Assembly (NCBI GenBank): GCA_947488905.1
Contig: CANLBJ010000001.1
Span: 930,001 to 994,000, forward strand
Direction of reading: 5' to 3'
From: Ulvibacter algarum
GTDB lineage: Bacteria; Bacteroidota; Bacteroidia; Flavobacteriales; Flavobacteriaceae
Length of the DNA: 64,000 nucleotides
Both the position numbers and the translations under genes were made by a program. Within the stretch, counting starts at the first letter, position 1. Every line of letters starts with the position of its first letter. Of the stretch, positions 7,257 through 15,409 are shown piece after piece. The notes beneath the pieces are model-generated. The model worked only from the letters and a program-made list of their open reading frames with translations, made no database searches and was not told the origin of the DNA.

Positions 7257-8651
7257 TTATTTTCCAGTTTTCAATTTAGTGAACTCGTGGTAGAACTGTG
7301 GGATGGTTTCGATACCTTTAAGGTAGTTCCAAACTCCAAAGTGTTCATTTGGTGAGTGAATTGCATCACTGTCTAAGCCAAAGCCCATTAATATTGTTTT
7401 GCTTTTTAGTTCTTTTTCAAATAAAGCCACAATAGGAATACTACCACCACTACGTTGTGGTATAGGTGTTTTGCCAAAGGTAGTTTCATACGCTTTGCTT
7501 GCCGCTTTATAGCCTAAACTATCTATAGGGGTAACGTAAGCTTGCCCACCATGATGAGGTTTTACAACAACACTAGCTCCTCTAGGTACGATACTTTCAA
7601 AATGGTTTTTAAACAATTCTGTTATCTTTTTCCAGTCTTGATTAGGCACTAAACGCATAGATATCTTTGCAAATGCTTGACTTGCAATTACTGTTTTTGC
7701 TCCTTCACCTGTATAACCTCCCCAAATACCATTTACATCTAGCGTAGGTCGTATGCTGTTACGCTCGTTAGTAGTATATCCTTTCTCTCCATAAACATCT
7801 TCAAGACCAATAGACTTGCAATAATTTTCTTTGCTGAAAGGTGCTTCACCCATTTTAGCGCGTTCTTCTGCAGATAACTCATCTACATCATCATAAAAAC
7901 CAGGAATGGTAATATGATTGTTCTCATCATGTAATGAAGCAATCATTTTTGTTAAGATGTTTATTGGGTTTGCAACCGCACCACCGTAAAGACCACTATG
8001 TAAATCACGATTAGGACCAGTAACTTCTACCTCTACATAACTCAAACCACGAAGTCCAGTTGTAATACTTGGTATGTCGTTTGCAATCATACCCGTATCA
8101 CTTATAAGTATAACATCATTGCTCAGTTTTTCTTGATTACGCTCTACAAACCATCCTAAGCTCTCGCTACCTACTTCTTCTTCACCTTCTATCATAAACT
8201 TTACGTTGCAAGGCAACTGTCCCGTTTCTGTCATGTACTCCATTGCTTTAACGTGCATGTACATCTGTCCTTTGTCATCACAGCTACCGCGAGCAAAAAT
8301 GGCTCCTTCTGGGTGTAGTTCTGTTTTTTTAATTACAGGTTCAAAAGGTGGGCTGTCCCATAAGGCAACAGGATCTGGTGGTTGTACGTCATAATGACCA
8401 TAAACTAATACTGTAGGTAAGTTTTTGTCAATTATTTTTTCTCCATAAACAATAGGGTATCCTGGTGTTTCACAAATCTCAACGTGATCACAACCTGCTT
8501 TTTCTAGGCTACTTTTAATGACATCTGCTGTTCTAATCACATCTTTAGCATATGCTTTATCTGCAGAAATGCTAGGTATTTTAAGTAGTTCAACAAGTTC
8601 ATTTAAGAATCTGTCTTTGTTTTCTTCAATGTATGCTTTTGCACTTTTCAT
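7257..8651 (-). CDS. M20 family dipeptidase
   Basis: A 464-residue cytosolic zinc aminoacyl-dipeptidase of the M20 family (CNDP-like group). The di-zinc ligands are visible: H86 in YGHYDVQP, D125/D126 in RGSCDDKGQ, the catalytic and ligand glutamates in EGEEEVGS (about 155-161), the Asp of ISDTGM, and the late His in SPNEHFG near 435. The middle lid domain (about 200-370) is present, so the protein is full length. It probably releases amino acids from short peptides, and fits with the DPP-IV and POT transporter further along. The gene is monocistronic with its own terminator. A dispersed motif copy lies 20 bases upstream of the start. Confidence 0.92.
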   Translation of the reverse strand: MKSAKAYIEENKDRFLNELVELLKIPSISADKAYAKDVIRTADVIKSSLEKAGCDHVEICETPGYPIVYGEKIIDKNLPTVLVYGHYDVQPPDPVALWDSPPFEPVIKKTELHPEGAIFARGSCDDKGQMYMHVKAMEYMTETGQLPCNVKFMIEGEEEVGSESLGWFVERNQEKLSNDVILISDTGMIANDIPSITTGLRGLSYVEVEVTGPNRDLHSGLYGGAVANPINILTKMIASLHDENNHITIPGFYDDVDELSAEERAKMGEAPFSKENYCKSIGLEDVYGEKGYTTNERNSIRPTLDVNGIWGGYTGEGAKTVIASQAFAKISMRLVPNQDWKKITELFKNHFESIVPRGASVVVKPHHGGQAYVTPIDSLGYKAASKAYETTFGKTPIPQRSGGSIPIVALFEKELKSKTILMGFGLDSDAIHSPNEHFGVWNYLKGIETIPQFYHEFTKLKTGK

Positions 8652-8749
8652 AAATAATTTGATGTTTTAATATTTCCGAAGTTAAAGGCCTCAGAATAGG
8701 TGTAAAAGATAAAGGTACAAAAAGTAGAAATTTTTTAATGATTCTTTGT

Positions 8750-8778
8750 TTGTAAATAAAATAACTTCTTTATATTTG
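8750..8778 (+). promoter_or_regulatory. tRNA-Leu promoter
   Basis: TTG (8750-8752) and TATATTTG (8771-8778) are 18 bases apart, matching the Bacteroidota -33/-7 pattern. The tRNA begins 30 bases downstream. Confidence 0.7.
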
Positions 8779-8808
8779 CCGTCCCGTAAAAGGGCATAAG
8801 TTCAAATC

Positions 8809-8890
8809 GCGGATGTGGTGGAACTGGTAGACATGCTAGACTTAGGATCTAGTGCTTCACGGCGTGCAGGTTCGATTCCTGTCATCCGCA
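8809..8890 (+). tRNA. tRNA-Leu(UAG)
   Basis: Acceptor arms GCGGATG (8809-8815) and CATCCGC (8883-8889) pair, with discriminator A at 8890. The anticodon stem CTAGA/TCTAG encloses the loop CTTAGGA, giving anticodon TAG (8843-8845), and the long variable arm is typical of leucine tRNAs. The T-arm GGTTCGATTCC is present. CCA is not encoded. Confidence 0.95.
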
Positions 8891-9114
8891 CTTTAATAGA
8901 AGACTCAGCTTTAATTAGTTGGGTCTTTTTTTGTGAAATATAGTGATTGACAGGAATTGAAGTTTATCCTGAGCCTAGTCGAAGGGATTCCTGTCATCCG
9001 CACTTTAATAGAAGACTCAGCTTTAATTAGTTGGGTCTTTTTTTATGAAATAGAATGATTGACAGGAATTGAAGTTTATCCTGAGCCTAGTCGAAGGGAT
9101 TCCTGTCATCCGCA
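8891..9114 (+). repeat. Two 112-bp tandem repeats, each ending in a copy of the tRNA-Leu 3' tail
   Basis: The 16-base tail ATTCCTGTCATCCGCA ends at 8890 (tRNA), 9002 and 9114, a period of exactly 112. Each unit holds a terminator-like hairpin (AAGACTC..GGGTCTTTTTTT, about 8897-8930 and 9009-9042) and an inverted repeat TGACAGGAAT / ATTCCTGTCA (8948-8957 with 8987-8996; again at 9060-9108). The latter encloses CCTGAGCCTAGTCGAAGG, a short repeat of the REP-like kind. The units differ only slightly. Confidence 0.9.
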
Positions 9115-9120
9115 CTAAAT

Positions 9121-9146
9121 CTTCTCAGAAATGAGAAGTTTTTTTT
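9121..9146 (+). terminator. Terminator after the tRNA-Leu repeat array
   Basis: CTTCTCA-GAAA-TGAGAAG is a perfect 7-bp stem with a GAAA loop, followed by eight T. Confidence 0.88.
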
Positions 9147-9303
9147 ATGCCATATATTCTGTAAATCATCTTTAAAAGTCTTTTGAGATTGATTTTCTGT
9201 GTAATCTGCTTTTAATAATGTTATTATCTCCTGTGTAGAATTTGTTTTTAGAAGACGAGTAGATAATTTACTGATAGTGCTTAGAAACTTATATAAAACA
9301 AAA

Positions 9304-9327
9304 AACCCGAAACGTGAGTTTCGGGTT
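9304..9327 (-). terminator. tRNA-Phe terminator
   Basis: AACCCGAAAC-GTGA-GTTTCGGGTT is a perfect 10-bp stem followed on the minus strand by a T-rich tract, immediately after the tRNA-Phe 3' end. Confidence 0.88.
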
Positions 9328-9333
9328 GTAAAG

Positions 9334-9406
9334 TGGTGCCTCCAGGAATCGAACCAGGGACACATGGATTTTCAGTCCATTGCTCTACCAACTGAGCTAA
9401 GGCACC
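9334..9406 (-). tRNA. tRNA-Phe(GAA)
   Basis: A 73-base cloverleaf on the minus strand. The acceptor arms GGTGCCT and AGGCACC pair, with discriminator A and no encoded CCA. The anticodon loop CTGAAAA gives anticodon GAA (rc of 9371-9373). D arm AGCTCAGTTGGTAGAGC and T arm with GGTTCGATTCC are standard. Confidence 0.96.
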
Positions 9407-9451
9407 TTCTTTTTTTTTGTACTTTTCAATATTTATATCTCAAAGCGGCTG

Positions 9452-9459
9452 CAAATATA
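9452..9459 (-). promoter_or_regulatory. tRNA-Phe promoter -7 box
   Basis: TATATTTG on the minus strand, with a TTG 18 bases upstream in a TTG-rich stretch, 46 bases before the tRNA. Confidence 0.6.
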
Positions 9460-9554
9460 AAGTTATTTTAACAACAACAAAACAATTAAATAATAATTTT
9501 TAAAACTTATTTGATAAATATAGATTACCAGCTCTTTAGCTTGAAATGCTTTTG

Positions 9555-9562
9555 TATTTTTG
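9555..9562 (+). promoter_or_regulatory. coaX promoter -7 box
   Basis: TATTTTTG fits TAnnTTTG. Because it lies inside the upstream in-frame extension, it supports the ATG at 9579 as the true coaX start. Confidence 0.5.
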
Positions 9563-9578
9563 TCGTCATTCTTTTTGT

Positions 9579-10307
9579 ATGAATTTAATTGTTGACGTAG
9601 GTAACACCTTTATTAAGCTAGCTGTTTTTAGTAAAAACGAGCTTGTACATAGGGTTGTGTGTAAAAATCAAGAGTTTTCTGAGGTCTTATTTGAGGTTTC
9701 TAGAGAGTTTTCTGAGATTAAACATTGCATTGTTTCTTATGTTGGCCATTTCTCTGAGGCTTATATTAAGTTGCTAAAGGATAATTATATTTTGGTAGCG
9801 CTTACTAATAAAACTTTAGTTCCTTTTATAAACGACTATAGTACCCCTTTAACTCTAGGGGTAGATAGAATTGCTTTAGCAAGTGCCGCCGCTGTAAAAT
9901 TTCCGCAGAAAAATGTCTTAGTTATAGATGCTGGCAGTTGTATTACGTATGATTTTTTGTCTGATAAAAATCACTATAAAGGAGGTGCAATATCTCCAGG
10001 AATAGCTATGCGTTATAAAGCAATGAATCAATTTACGGCCGGTTTGCCGCTGCTAGAAAAAGAAATGCCTGATTTTTTTATAGGTGATAACACAAATGCA
10101 AGTATGCATAGTGGTGTTGTATACGGCGTTATTAGTGAGATAGAGGGCACAATTAATAGGTACAAAAACAAGTATCCAGATTTAACAATTATTTTAACTG
10201 GTGGAGATACAGATTTTTTGCGTGAGAGTATAAAAATAGGCATCTTTGCAAACTCAAATTTTTTGTTAGAAGGGTTACACTTCATTTTAGAACATAATAA
10301 ACATTGA
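9579..10307 (+). CDS. coaX: Type III pantothenate kinase
   Basis: Phosphorylates pantothenate in the first step of coenzyme A synthesis; a cytosolic ASKHA-fold enzyme that in this class uses a monovalent cation. 242 residues from the ATG at 9579. Visible motifs are DVGNT (6-10, phosphate loop), LGVDRIALASAA, VLVIDAGSCITYDFL (central Asp) and GGAISPGIAMRYKAM with TAGLPL. A longer in-frame start at 9546 would place the -7 box inside the gene. First gene of a + strand run reaching the PPIase gene; its TGA overlaps the next ATG by one base. Confidence 0.95.
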   Translation: MNLIVDVGNTFIKLAVFSKNELVHRVVCKNQEFSEVLFEVSREFSEIKHCIVSYVGHFSEAYIKLLKDNYILVALTNKTLVPFINDYSTPLTLGVDRIALASAAAVKFPQKNVLVIDAGSCITYDFLSDKNHYKGGAISPGIAMRYKAMNQFTAGLPLLEKEMPDFFIGDNTNASMHSGVVYGVISEIEGTINRYKNKYPDLTIILTGGDTDFLRESIKIGIFANSNFLLEGLHFILEHNKH

Positions 10308-11560
10308 TGTTAAGAAAAATCTTAGTTACAGTTTGTATTTGCGTAATAAGCGCAACAACTTTTGCACAAGAAGGAACTACTTCTCCTTATTCGTTTTACG
10401 GTATAGGGTCGCTAAAGTTTAAAGGTACTGCAGAAAACAGAATGATGGGAGGCTTAAGTGTGTATTCTGATAGTATACACCTTAATATGCAAAACCCTGC
10501 TGGTTTAGCTCGATTAAAGCTAACCAACTTCTCTATAGGTGCTAGTCATAAATATGCTACACAAAAATCTGATGCTGGCGAGGCAAAAGCCGCGACAACT
10601 TCTTTAGATTATATAGCGGTAGGTATCCCAATGGGTAAATTTGGGGCTAGTTTTGGTTTAATACCTTATACGTCTGTAGGTTATAGTTTAGTCTCTAGCG
10701 GAGATGTTTATAATACATTATTCACAGGTGATGGGGGTCTTAATAGGGCTTTTGTAGGGTTAGCTTACAGTGTCACTGATGACTTGAGTGTTGGTGTTGA
10801 TGTTAATTATAATTTTGGTGAAATAAATAACACGTCCTTAATTACTAGTGCAAATGGTGAGTTTGAGTATGCAACCAGAGAGATTAACGAGTCTGACCTG
10901 TCCGGGTTAAATTATACACTAGGTTTAGCTTATAAAAAATTACTAAACAACAATCTAGAGATCATGGGTAGCCTTACGGCAACTCCAGCTACAAATCTTG
11001 ATAGTAAAAACTTTAGGCAAATAGCTTCTGTTTTTGTGTCATCTACAACAGGTGCTACAGGAACTATTTATAGTGAAGATATAGAGGTGGGGGATACTAG
11101 TTTTGATTTCCCTTCACAATTTTCTATAGGTGGTGGTATTGGTGCTCCTAAAAATTGGTTTGTTGGTCTAGAATATACAAACCAGCAAACAAGCAATTTT
11201 ACAAACAGAACATTTACAATTGATAATGTTGAGTTTAAAGATGCGGCTAAGGTGAAAATAGGAGGTTTTTATATCCCTAATTATAATGGAATTAGAAAGT
11301 ACTGGCAGCGAGTGGTTTACCGTGGTGGTATGCGCTTTGAAGGTACTGGTTTAGTGGTGAACGGAGAGGATATTAATGAGTTTGGCATATCTTTTGGAGT
11401 AGGACTACCATCGGGAAAATTATTTACAAATATTAATCTAGGTGTAGAACTAGGTTCTAGAGGAACAACGAACTCTGGATTAATAAAAGAAAATTTCTTC
11501 AATACATTTTTAAGTTTGTCATTAAATGACAAATGGTTTGAAAAAAGATATTATGATTAA
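10307..11560 (+). CDS. Predicted outer-membrane beta-barrel protein
   Basis: A 417-residue exported protein with a signal peptide ending at TTFAQ (about residue 20). The sequence after it (SPYSFYGIGSLKFKGTAENRMMGGLSVYSD, read in pieces) and the alternating strands with glycine-rich turns resemble small flavobacterial outer-membrane barrels related to the FadL/PorV style. No enzyme motif is seen. The start ATG at 10307 shares its A with the coaX stop, implying translational coupling. It is followed after 19 bases by a TPR protein, then LptC, so an envelope role is plausible but the cargo or function is not known. Confidence 0.7.
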   Translation: MLRKILVTVCICVISATTFAQEGTTSPYSFYGIGSLKFKGTAENRMMGGLSVYSDSIHLNMQNPAGLARLKLTNFSIGASHKYATQKSDAGEAKAATTSLDYIAVGIPMGKFGASFGLIPYTSVGYSLVSSGDVYNTLFTGDGGLNRAFVGLAYSVTDDLSVGVDVNYNFGEINNTSLITSANGEFEYATREINESDLSGLNYTLGLAYKKLLNNNLEIMGSLTATPATNLDSKNFRQIASVFVSSTTGATGTIYSEDIEVGDTSFDFPSQFSIGGGIGAPKNWFVGLEYTNQQTSNFTNRTFTIDNVEFKDAAKVKIGGFYIPNYNGIRKYWQRVVYRGGMRFEGTGLVVNGEDINEFGISFGVGLPSGKLFTNINLGVELGSRGTTNSGLIKENFFNTFLSLSLNDKWFEKRYYD

Positions 11561-11579
11561 CTTATATAACACTACTACC

Positions 11580-12941
11580 ATGAAAAAGAATTTAGTTTTA
11601 CTATTTACAGCGCTTACCCTGACAATGGGTGGTAGCGTTTTAGCACAAACTAGTGAAGAGTGCATGCTTAAAGGCTCATTATTTACTGAAGCAGCAAAAG
11701 CAAAAAATTATGACGAGGCAATAAAGCATTATGCACCTTTAGTTGCAGCTTGTCCTACTTATAGTCTTGCAGTATACCAGTACGGTGAGAAAATGTTTAA
11801 AAGCTTTATTAAAAATGGTGATAATTCTAAGGTAAGCGATTTAGTACAGCTTTATAATGATCGTTTAAGATTGTATCCAGATAAAACAGATGCAGGTGAT
11901 GTAGCGATGGATATTGTTCAATTAAACTATGATGCTGGTTTAGGTACTAAAATGGAGCAGTATAAAGCATATGAGGAAGTATTTAAAAACAACAATGATG
12001 CTTTTACAAGTCCAAAAAGTTTATACACATATTTCTCTTTAGCAGTAGATCTTAATAAAGAAGGAGCTGTACCACTAGCAGATATGTTTGATCTTTATGA
12101 TGCTGTAACAGACAAGTTAGAAGAAGAAGAGGGAAGAATGGCTCAAAAAGTGATCGCATTTTCTGATAAAGAAGAAGCGGGTGAAACTTTAAGCTCTAGA
12201 GATAAAAAGAACTACGCTGCTTACGAGAAGAACTTAGGTATCTTCGGAAAAGTGAGAGGGTCAGTAGATGCTAAATTAGGGTCTATTGCAGATTGCGAAA
12301 ACTTAGTGCCTCTTTATAATAAGGACTATGAAGCAAACAAAAATGATATTGCTTGGGTAAATAGAGCTTTAAGTAGATTAAATGCAAAAGATTGTGATGA
12401 TCCATTGTTCTTTAAATTAGTACAACAATTACACTCTTTAAAGCCTTCTGCTAAGTCAGCATATTACTTAGGTAAATTAGCAGAGAAAGACGGTAAGTCT
12501 TCAGAGGCGATGCGTTATTTTAATGAGTCTGCAGAGTTAGAGACAAACCCTAAAGATAAAGCAAGAGTATATTACAGTCTTGCAGAAAACTTTAGAAAAG
12601 CAGGAAAGTTTAGTGATGCAAGAAATTACTATAACAAAATGTTAGCTGTAAAACCTAATGCAGGTATAGCATATTTAAAAATAGCAAATATGTATGCGCA
12701 AAGTGCAAACAACTGTGGTACTACTCCTTTTGAGAAAAGAGCGATGTACTGGAAAGCAGCAGATCTTGCAAGAAAAGCAGGTAAAGTAGATGGTGCTATT
12801 GCAAGTACAGCAAACCAGACTGCAGCAAGTTATGCAGGTAGAGCCCCAGGGAAGTCTGATATCTTTAGCCAGAATATGGCTGGAAAAACAGTAACTTTTA
12901 AGTGCTGGGTAGGTGGTAGCGTAAGAGTACCTAACCTATAA
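11580..12941 (+). CDS. Exported tetratricopeptide-repeat protein
   Basis: 453 residues from ATG 11580, which begins a clean signal peptide (MKKNLVLLFTALTLTMGG, ending SVLAQ). The longer in-frame start at 11526 would overlap the previous gene and bury the signal. Helical repeats cover the whole protein; TPR units are clear at about 295-375 (SAYYLGKLAEKDGKSSEAMRYF, read in part, and ARNYYNKMLAVKPNAGIAYLKIA in part). Probably a periplasmic scaffold. Neighbours are an outer-membrane barrel and LptC. Confidence 0.75.
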   Translation: MKKNLVLLFTALTLTMGGSVLAQTSEECMLKGSLFTEAAKAKNYDEAIKHYAPLVAACPTYSLAVYQYGEKMFKSFIKNGDNSKVSDLVQLYNDRLRLYPDKTDAGDVAMDIVQLNYDAGLGTKMEQYKAYEEVFKNNNDAFTSPKSLYTYFSLAVDLNKEGAVPLADMFDLYDAVTDKLEEEEGRMAQKVIAFSDKEEAGETLSSRDKKNYAAYEKNLGIFGKVRGSVDAKLGSIADCENLVPLYNKDYEANKNDIAWVNRALSRLNAKDCDDPLFFKLVQQLHSLKPSAKSAYYLGKLAEKDGKSSEAMRYFNESAELETNPKDKARVYYSLAENFRKAGKFSDARNYYNKMLAVKPNAGIAYLKIANMYAQSANNCGTTPFEKRAMYWKAADLARKAGKVDGAIASTANQTAASYAGRAPGKSDIFSQNMAGKTVTFKCWVGGSVRVPNL

Positions 12942-12943
12942 GA

Positions 12944-13519
12944 ATGAAGAGTAAACTTTATATATTAAAGAGCGTAATGATCCTTTTTGGGGTCATTACG
13001 CTTTTTTCATGTGAAGATAATTTTCAAGACATACAGCGTATGTCTATAAGTGATAATGCGCCTACGGGTATAGGTGTTAATACCAATACTAAATATTTAG
13101 ATTCTGGTCGTGTGACTGTTAATTTAATGACACCAAAATCTTATGATTATACGGCTCTAGAATTTCCATATAGAGAATTTCCGAAGGGTATTGAGGTTTG
13201 GTATTGGAATGATGATGGCAAGAAAAGTGTAGTGACATCAGACTATGCTATGGAGTTTTCTAAGAGTAGACTAGTAGATTTGCGTAACAATGTAAAAGTA
13301 GTTACAGGAGATGGTGCTACCGTTTTTGCAGAGCAGATGTACTGGGATCAAAAAAATAAATGGGTTTTTACAGATAAGCCTTATAAAATAAAATTTAAGG
13401 ATGGCTCCTTTAATGACGGGGAGGGTTTTAATAGTAGTGAAGATTTTAAAACTTTTATGTCACGTAAAAACCAAGGGGTTCAGCTTATAGATAAATCAAA
13501 AGAAACTAATGGGATCTAA
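12944..13519 (+). CDS. lptC: LPS export periplasmic protein LptC
   Basis: A 191-residue lipoprotein (lipobox TLFSC near residue 23) of the LptC family, which passes lipopolysaccharide from the inner-membrane LptBFG complex to LptA. The LptC/LptA-like fold region runs from about 50 to 175 (VNLMTPKSYDYTALEFPYRE, FPKGIEVWYWNDDGKKSVVT, LVDLRNNVKVVTGDGATVFA). The start is 3 bases after the previous stop. The 3' end overlaps the next small gene by 11 bases. A dispersed motif copy is used in frame here as EFPKG. Confidence 0.85.
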   Translation: MKSKLYILKSVMILFGVITLFSCEDNFQDIQRMSISDNAPTGIGVNTNTKYLDSGRVTVNLMTPKSYDYTALEFPYREFPKGIEVWYWNDDGKKSVVTSDYAMEFSKSRLVDLRNNVKVVTGDGATVFAEQMYWDQKNKWVFTDKPYKIKFKDGSFNDGEGFNSSEDFKTFMSRKNQGVQLIDKSKETNGI

Positions 13520-13709
13520 AATTTACAGCCTTTTTGAGTACGTATACATTGCTATGGCAATATTTTCTATCTATCTAGTTATTGAACACTGGGGAGAAGA
13601 AGGTGGAAGATCATACCTTTTTATATTTTTTGCTGTACTAGCAATTTTCATGTTTTTCTTTAAAAGAAGATTTAGAAAAAACATAGAAGACCAAAATAAA
13701 AACAAATAG
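13509..13709 (+). CDS. Small two-span membrane protein
   Basis: 66 residues with two hydrophobic segments (about 8-25 and 35-50) and a basic tail (KRRFRKN). It starts inside the end of lptC (11-base overlap), a fixed-looking arrangement that suggests translational coupling. No family is recognised; it may be a small partner of the LPS-export or envelope genes before it, but that is inference from position. Confidence 0.65.
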   Translation: MGSKIYSLFEYVYIAMAIFSIYLVIEHWGEEGGRSYLFIFFAVLAIFMFFFKRRFRKNIEDQNKNK

Positions 13710-13816
13710 TTTTTTAGTGCTTCGGAAATGTGAATGCCTTAAAATTTAGCATAACATTTTACTGTAATTATGATATTCATCGCAAACTTGCTTACCTTTA
13801 CTAGTAAATCTAAATA

Positions 13817-15073
13817 GTGGACTACGTTTCTATTATAATTATTGTTTCTTCATTAATACTCTCTGCATTCTTTTCTGGGATGGAGATTGCTTATGTATCT
13901 TCTAATAAGATTCATATAGAGATAGAGAAGAAGCAGAACAACTTTCTAGCAAAAGTGCTACAGAAAATCACTAATCGCCCTTCTAAGTTTATTGCGACCA
14001 TGCTTGTGGGTAATAATATTGCCCTTGTTGTTTATGGGCTGTATATGGGAGATTTGTTGATAAAGTATGTTCCTGTAGATGGATTTTTAGGTATCGTTGT
14101 CCAGACCATTATTTCTACAATAGTCATTTTATTGACTGCAGAGTTTTTACCAAAAGTTTTCTTTCAAATTTATGCAAATAGCCTAGTGAAGGTGTTTGCT
14201 GTACCGGCCTATTTCTTTTACTTCATCTTTTCTGTAATTTCAGAATTTATTATCTGGATTTCAGACACCGTGCTTAGAGTCTTTTTTAAAACCGAAGGGG
14301 ATGCAGTACAGCTAACTTTTACAAAACTAGAGCTAGGTAATTATATTAGCGAGCAAATGGAAACTGTAGATACTGTTGATGAGATTGATAGTGAAATTCA
14401 GATTTTTCAAAACGCACTTGACTTTTCAGAAGTAAAATCTAGAGAAGTGATGGTGCCAAGAACAGAGGTAGTTGCTGTAGATATAACTACAACTCCACAA
14501 GAATTAGGGAAGATTTTCACTAATACGGGTCTTTCAAAAATTTTAATTTACAAAGAGAATATTGATGATATTCTAGGTTATGTTCACTCTTTTGAATTGT
14601 TTAAACAACCAGCAACTATAAAAAAAATATTAATGCCCGTTGTTTTTATACCAGAAACAATGTTAGCAAAAGACGTACTTAATATCTTAAGTAAAAAAAG
14701 AAAAAGTATAGCTGTAGTTGTTGATGAGTATGGTGGTACTTCTGGTATTATCACTGTAGAAGATATTATAGAAGAGCTTTTTGGAGAGATTGAAGATGAA
14801 CATGATTCTATAGCTCTTACAGAAGATGTTATTGCTGAGAATCATTATAGATTTTCTGCTAGACTTGAGGTAGATTATCTTAATGAGACCTACAAGTTAA
14901 GTTTGCCTGAAGGGGAAAATTATGAAACCTTAGGTGGTCTAGTGGTGAACCATAAAGAAGGGATTCCAGAAAAGGGAGAGAAACTAATTATTGATGGATA
15001 TTTAATGCATATTCTCGAGGTTTCTAATACAAAAATTGAGCTACTAGAGGTGCAACCTGCGCCAGAAGAATAA
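13817..15073 (+). CDS. CNNM/CorC-type transporter-associated protein (hemolysin family)
   Basis: 418 residues starting at a GTG codon; no nearby ATG gives a full N-terminus. An N-terminal CNNM (DUF21) membrane domain with about four spans (1-150) begins DYVSIIIIVSSLILSAFFSG. A CBS pair follows at about 205-320 (SREVMVPRTEVVAVD, VVDEYGGTSGIITVEDIIEE), then a CorC_HlyC domain at about 335-415 (YRFSARLEVDYLNETYKL). Relatives bind nucleotides through the CBS pair and take part in Mg2+/Co2+ efflux; the flavobacterial GldE group has this same architecture. The ion is not determinable from sequence. Confidence 0.85.
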   Translation: MDYVSIIIIVSSLILSAFFSGMEIAYVSSNKIHIEIEKKQNNFLAKVLQKITNRPSKFIATMLVGNNIALVVYGLYMGDLLIKYVPVDGFLGIVVQTIISTIVILLTAEFLPKVFFQIYANSLVKVFAVPAYFFYFIFSVISEFIIWISDTVLRVFFKTEGDAVQLTFTKLELGNYISEQMETVDTVDEIDSEIQIFQNALDFSEVKSREVMVPRTEVVAVDITTTPQELGKIFTNTGLSKILIYKENIDDILGYVHSFELFKQPATIKKILMPVVFIPETMLAKDVLNILSKKRKSIAVVVDEYGGTSGIITVEDIIEELFGEIEDEHDSIALTEDVIAENHYRFSARLEVDYLNETYKLSLPEGENYETLGGLVVNHKEGIPEKGEKLIIDGYLMHILEVSNTKIELLEVQPAPEE

Positions 15074-15409
15074 TTGAGGTTTAAGTCAGATTTAGTTACA
15101 ATACCGTGAGAAAAAAACGGGAATCACTCAATCGCCATAAGTCAAAGTGGAAAAATAAAAGTTTGTTTAACGCTTCGTTTTTTAGCTTTAAGGATATCCT
15201 CAAACATTAAATATTATGTGGTTTAAAAATATTCTTTACATTCCTGTGTTTTTTTACAATGTATCGTTTTTATTAATGAGGGGAAAATGGTATTTTCGCC
15301 CACTAAATTATTAGGTCACACCTATTGATTTAACTAACAGTAAATGAGGTAGAAAGCGTTGCAAGACGGAATATTTCAGAAATAACAAAGAAATTAATAC
15401 AGATTATAG
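15074..15409. other. 336-base intergenic region without a gene
   Basis: No ORF, RNA or hairpin with a T tract is convincing here. A weak -7-like TATTTTCG occurs near 15292. The stretch presumably holds the promoter of the following PPIase gene. Confidence 0.4.

Noticed and set aside
9087-9333. Open frame of 92 codons on the minus strand
   Set aside because: It runs through the tRNA-Phe gene, its terminator and the tRNA-Leu repeat array; no start fits and no family is recognised.
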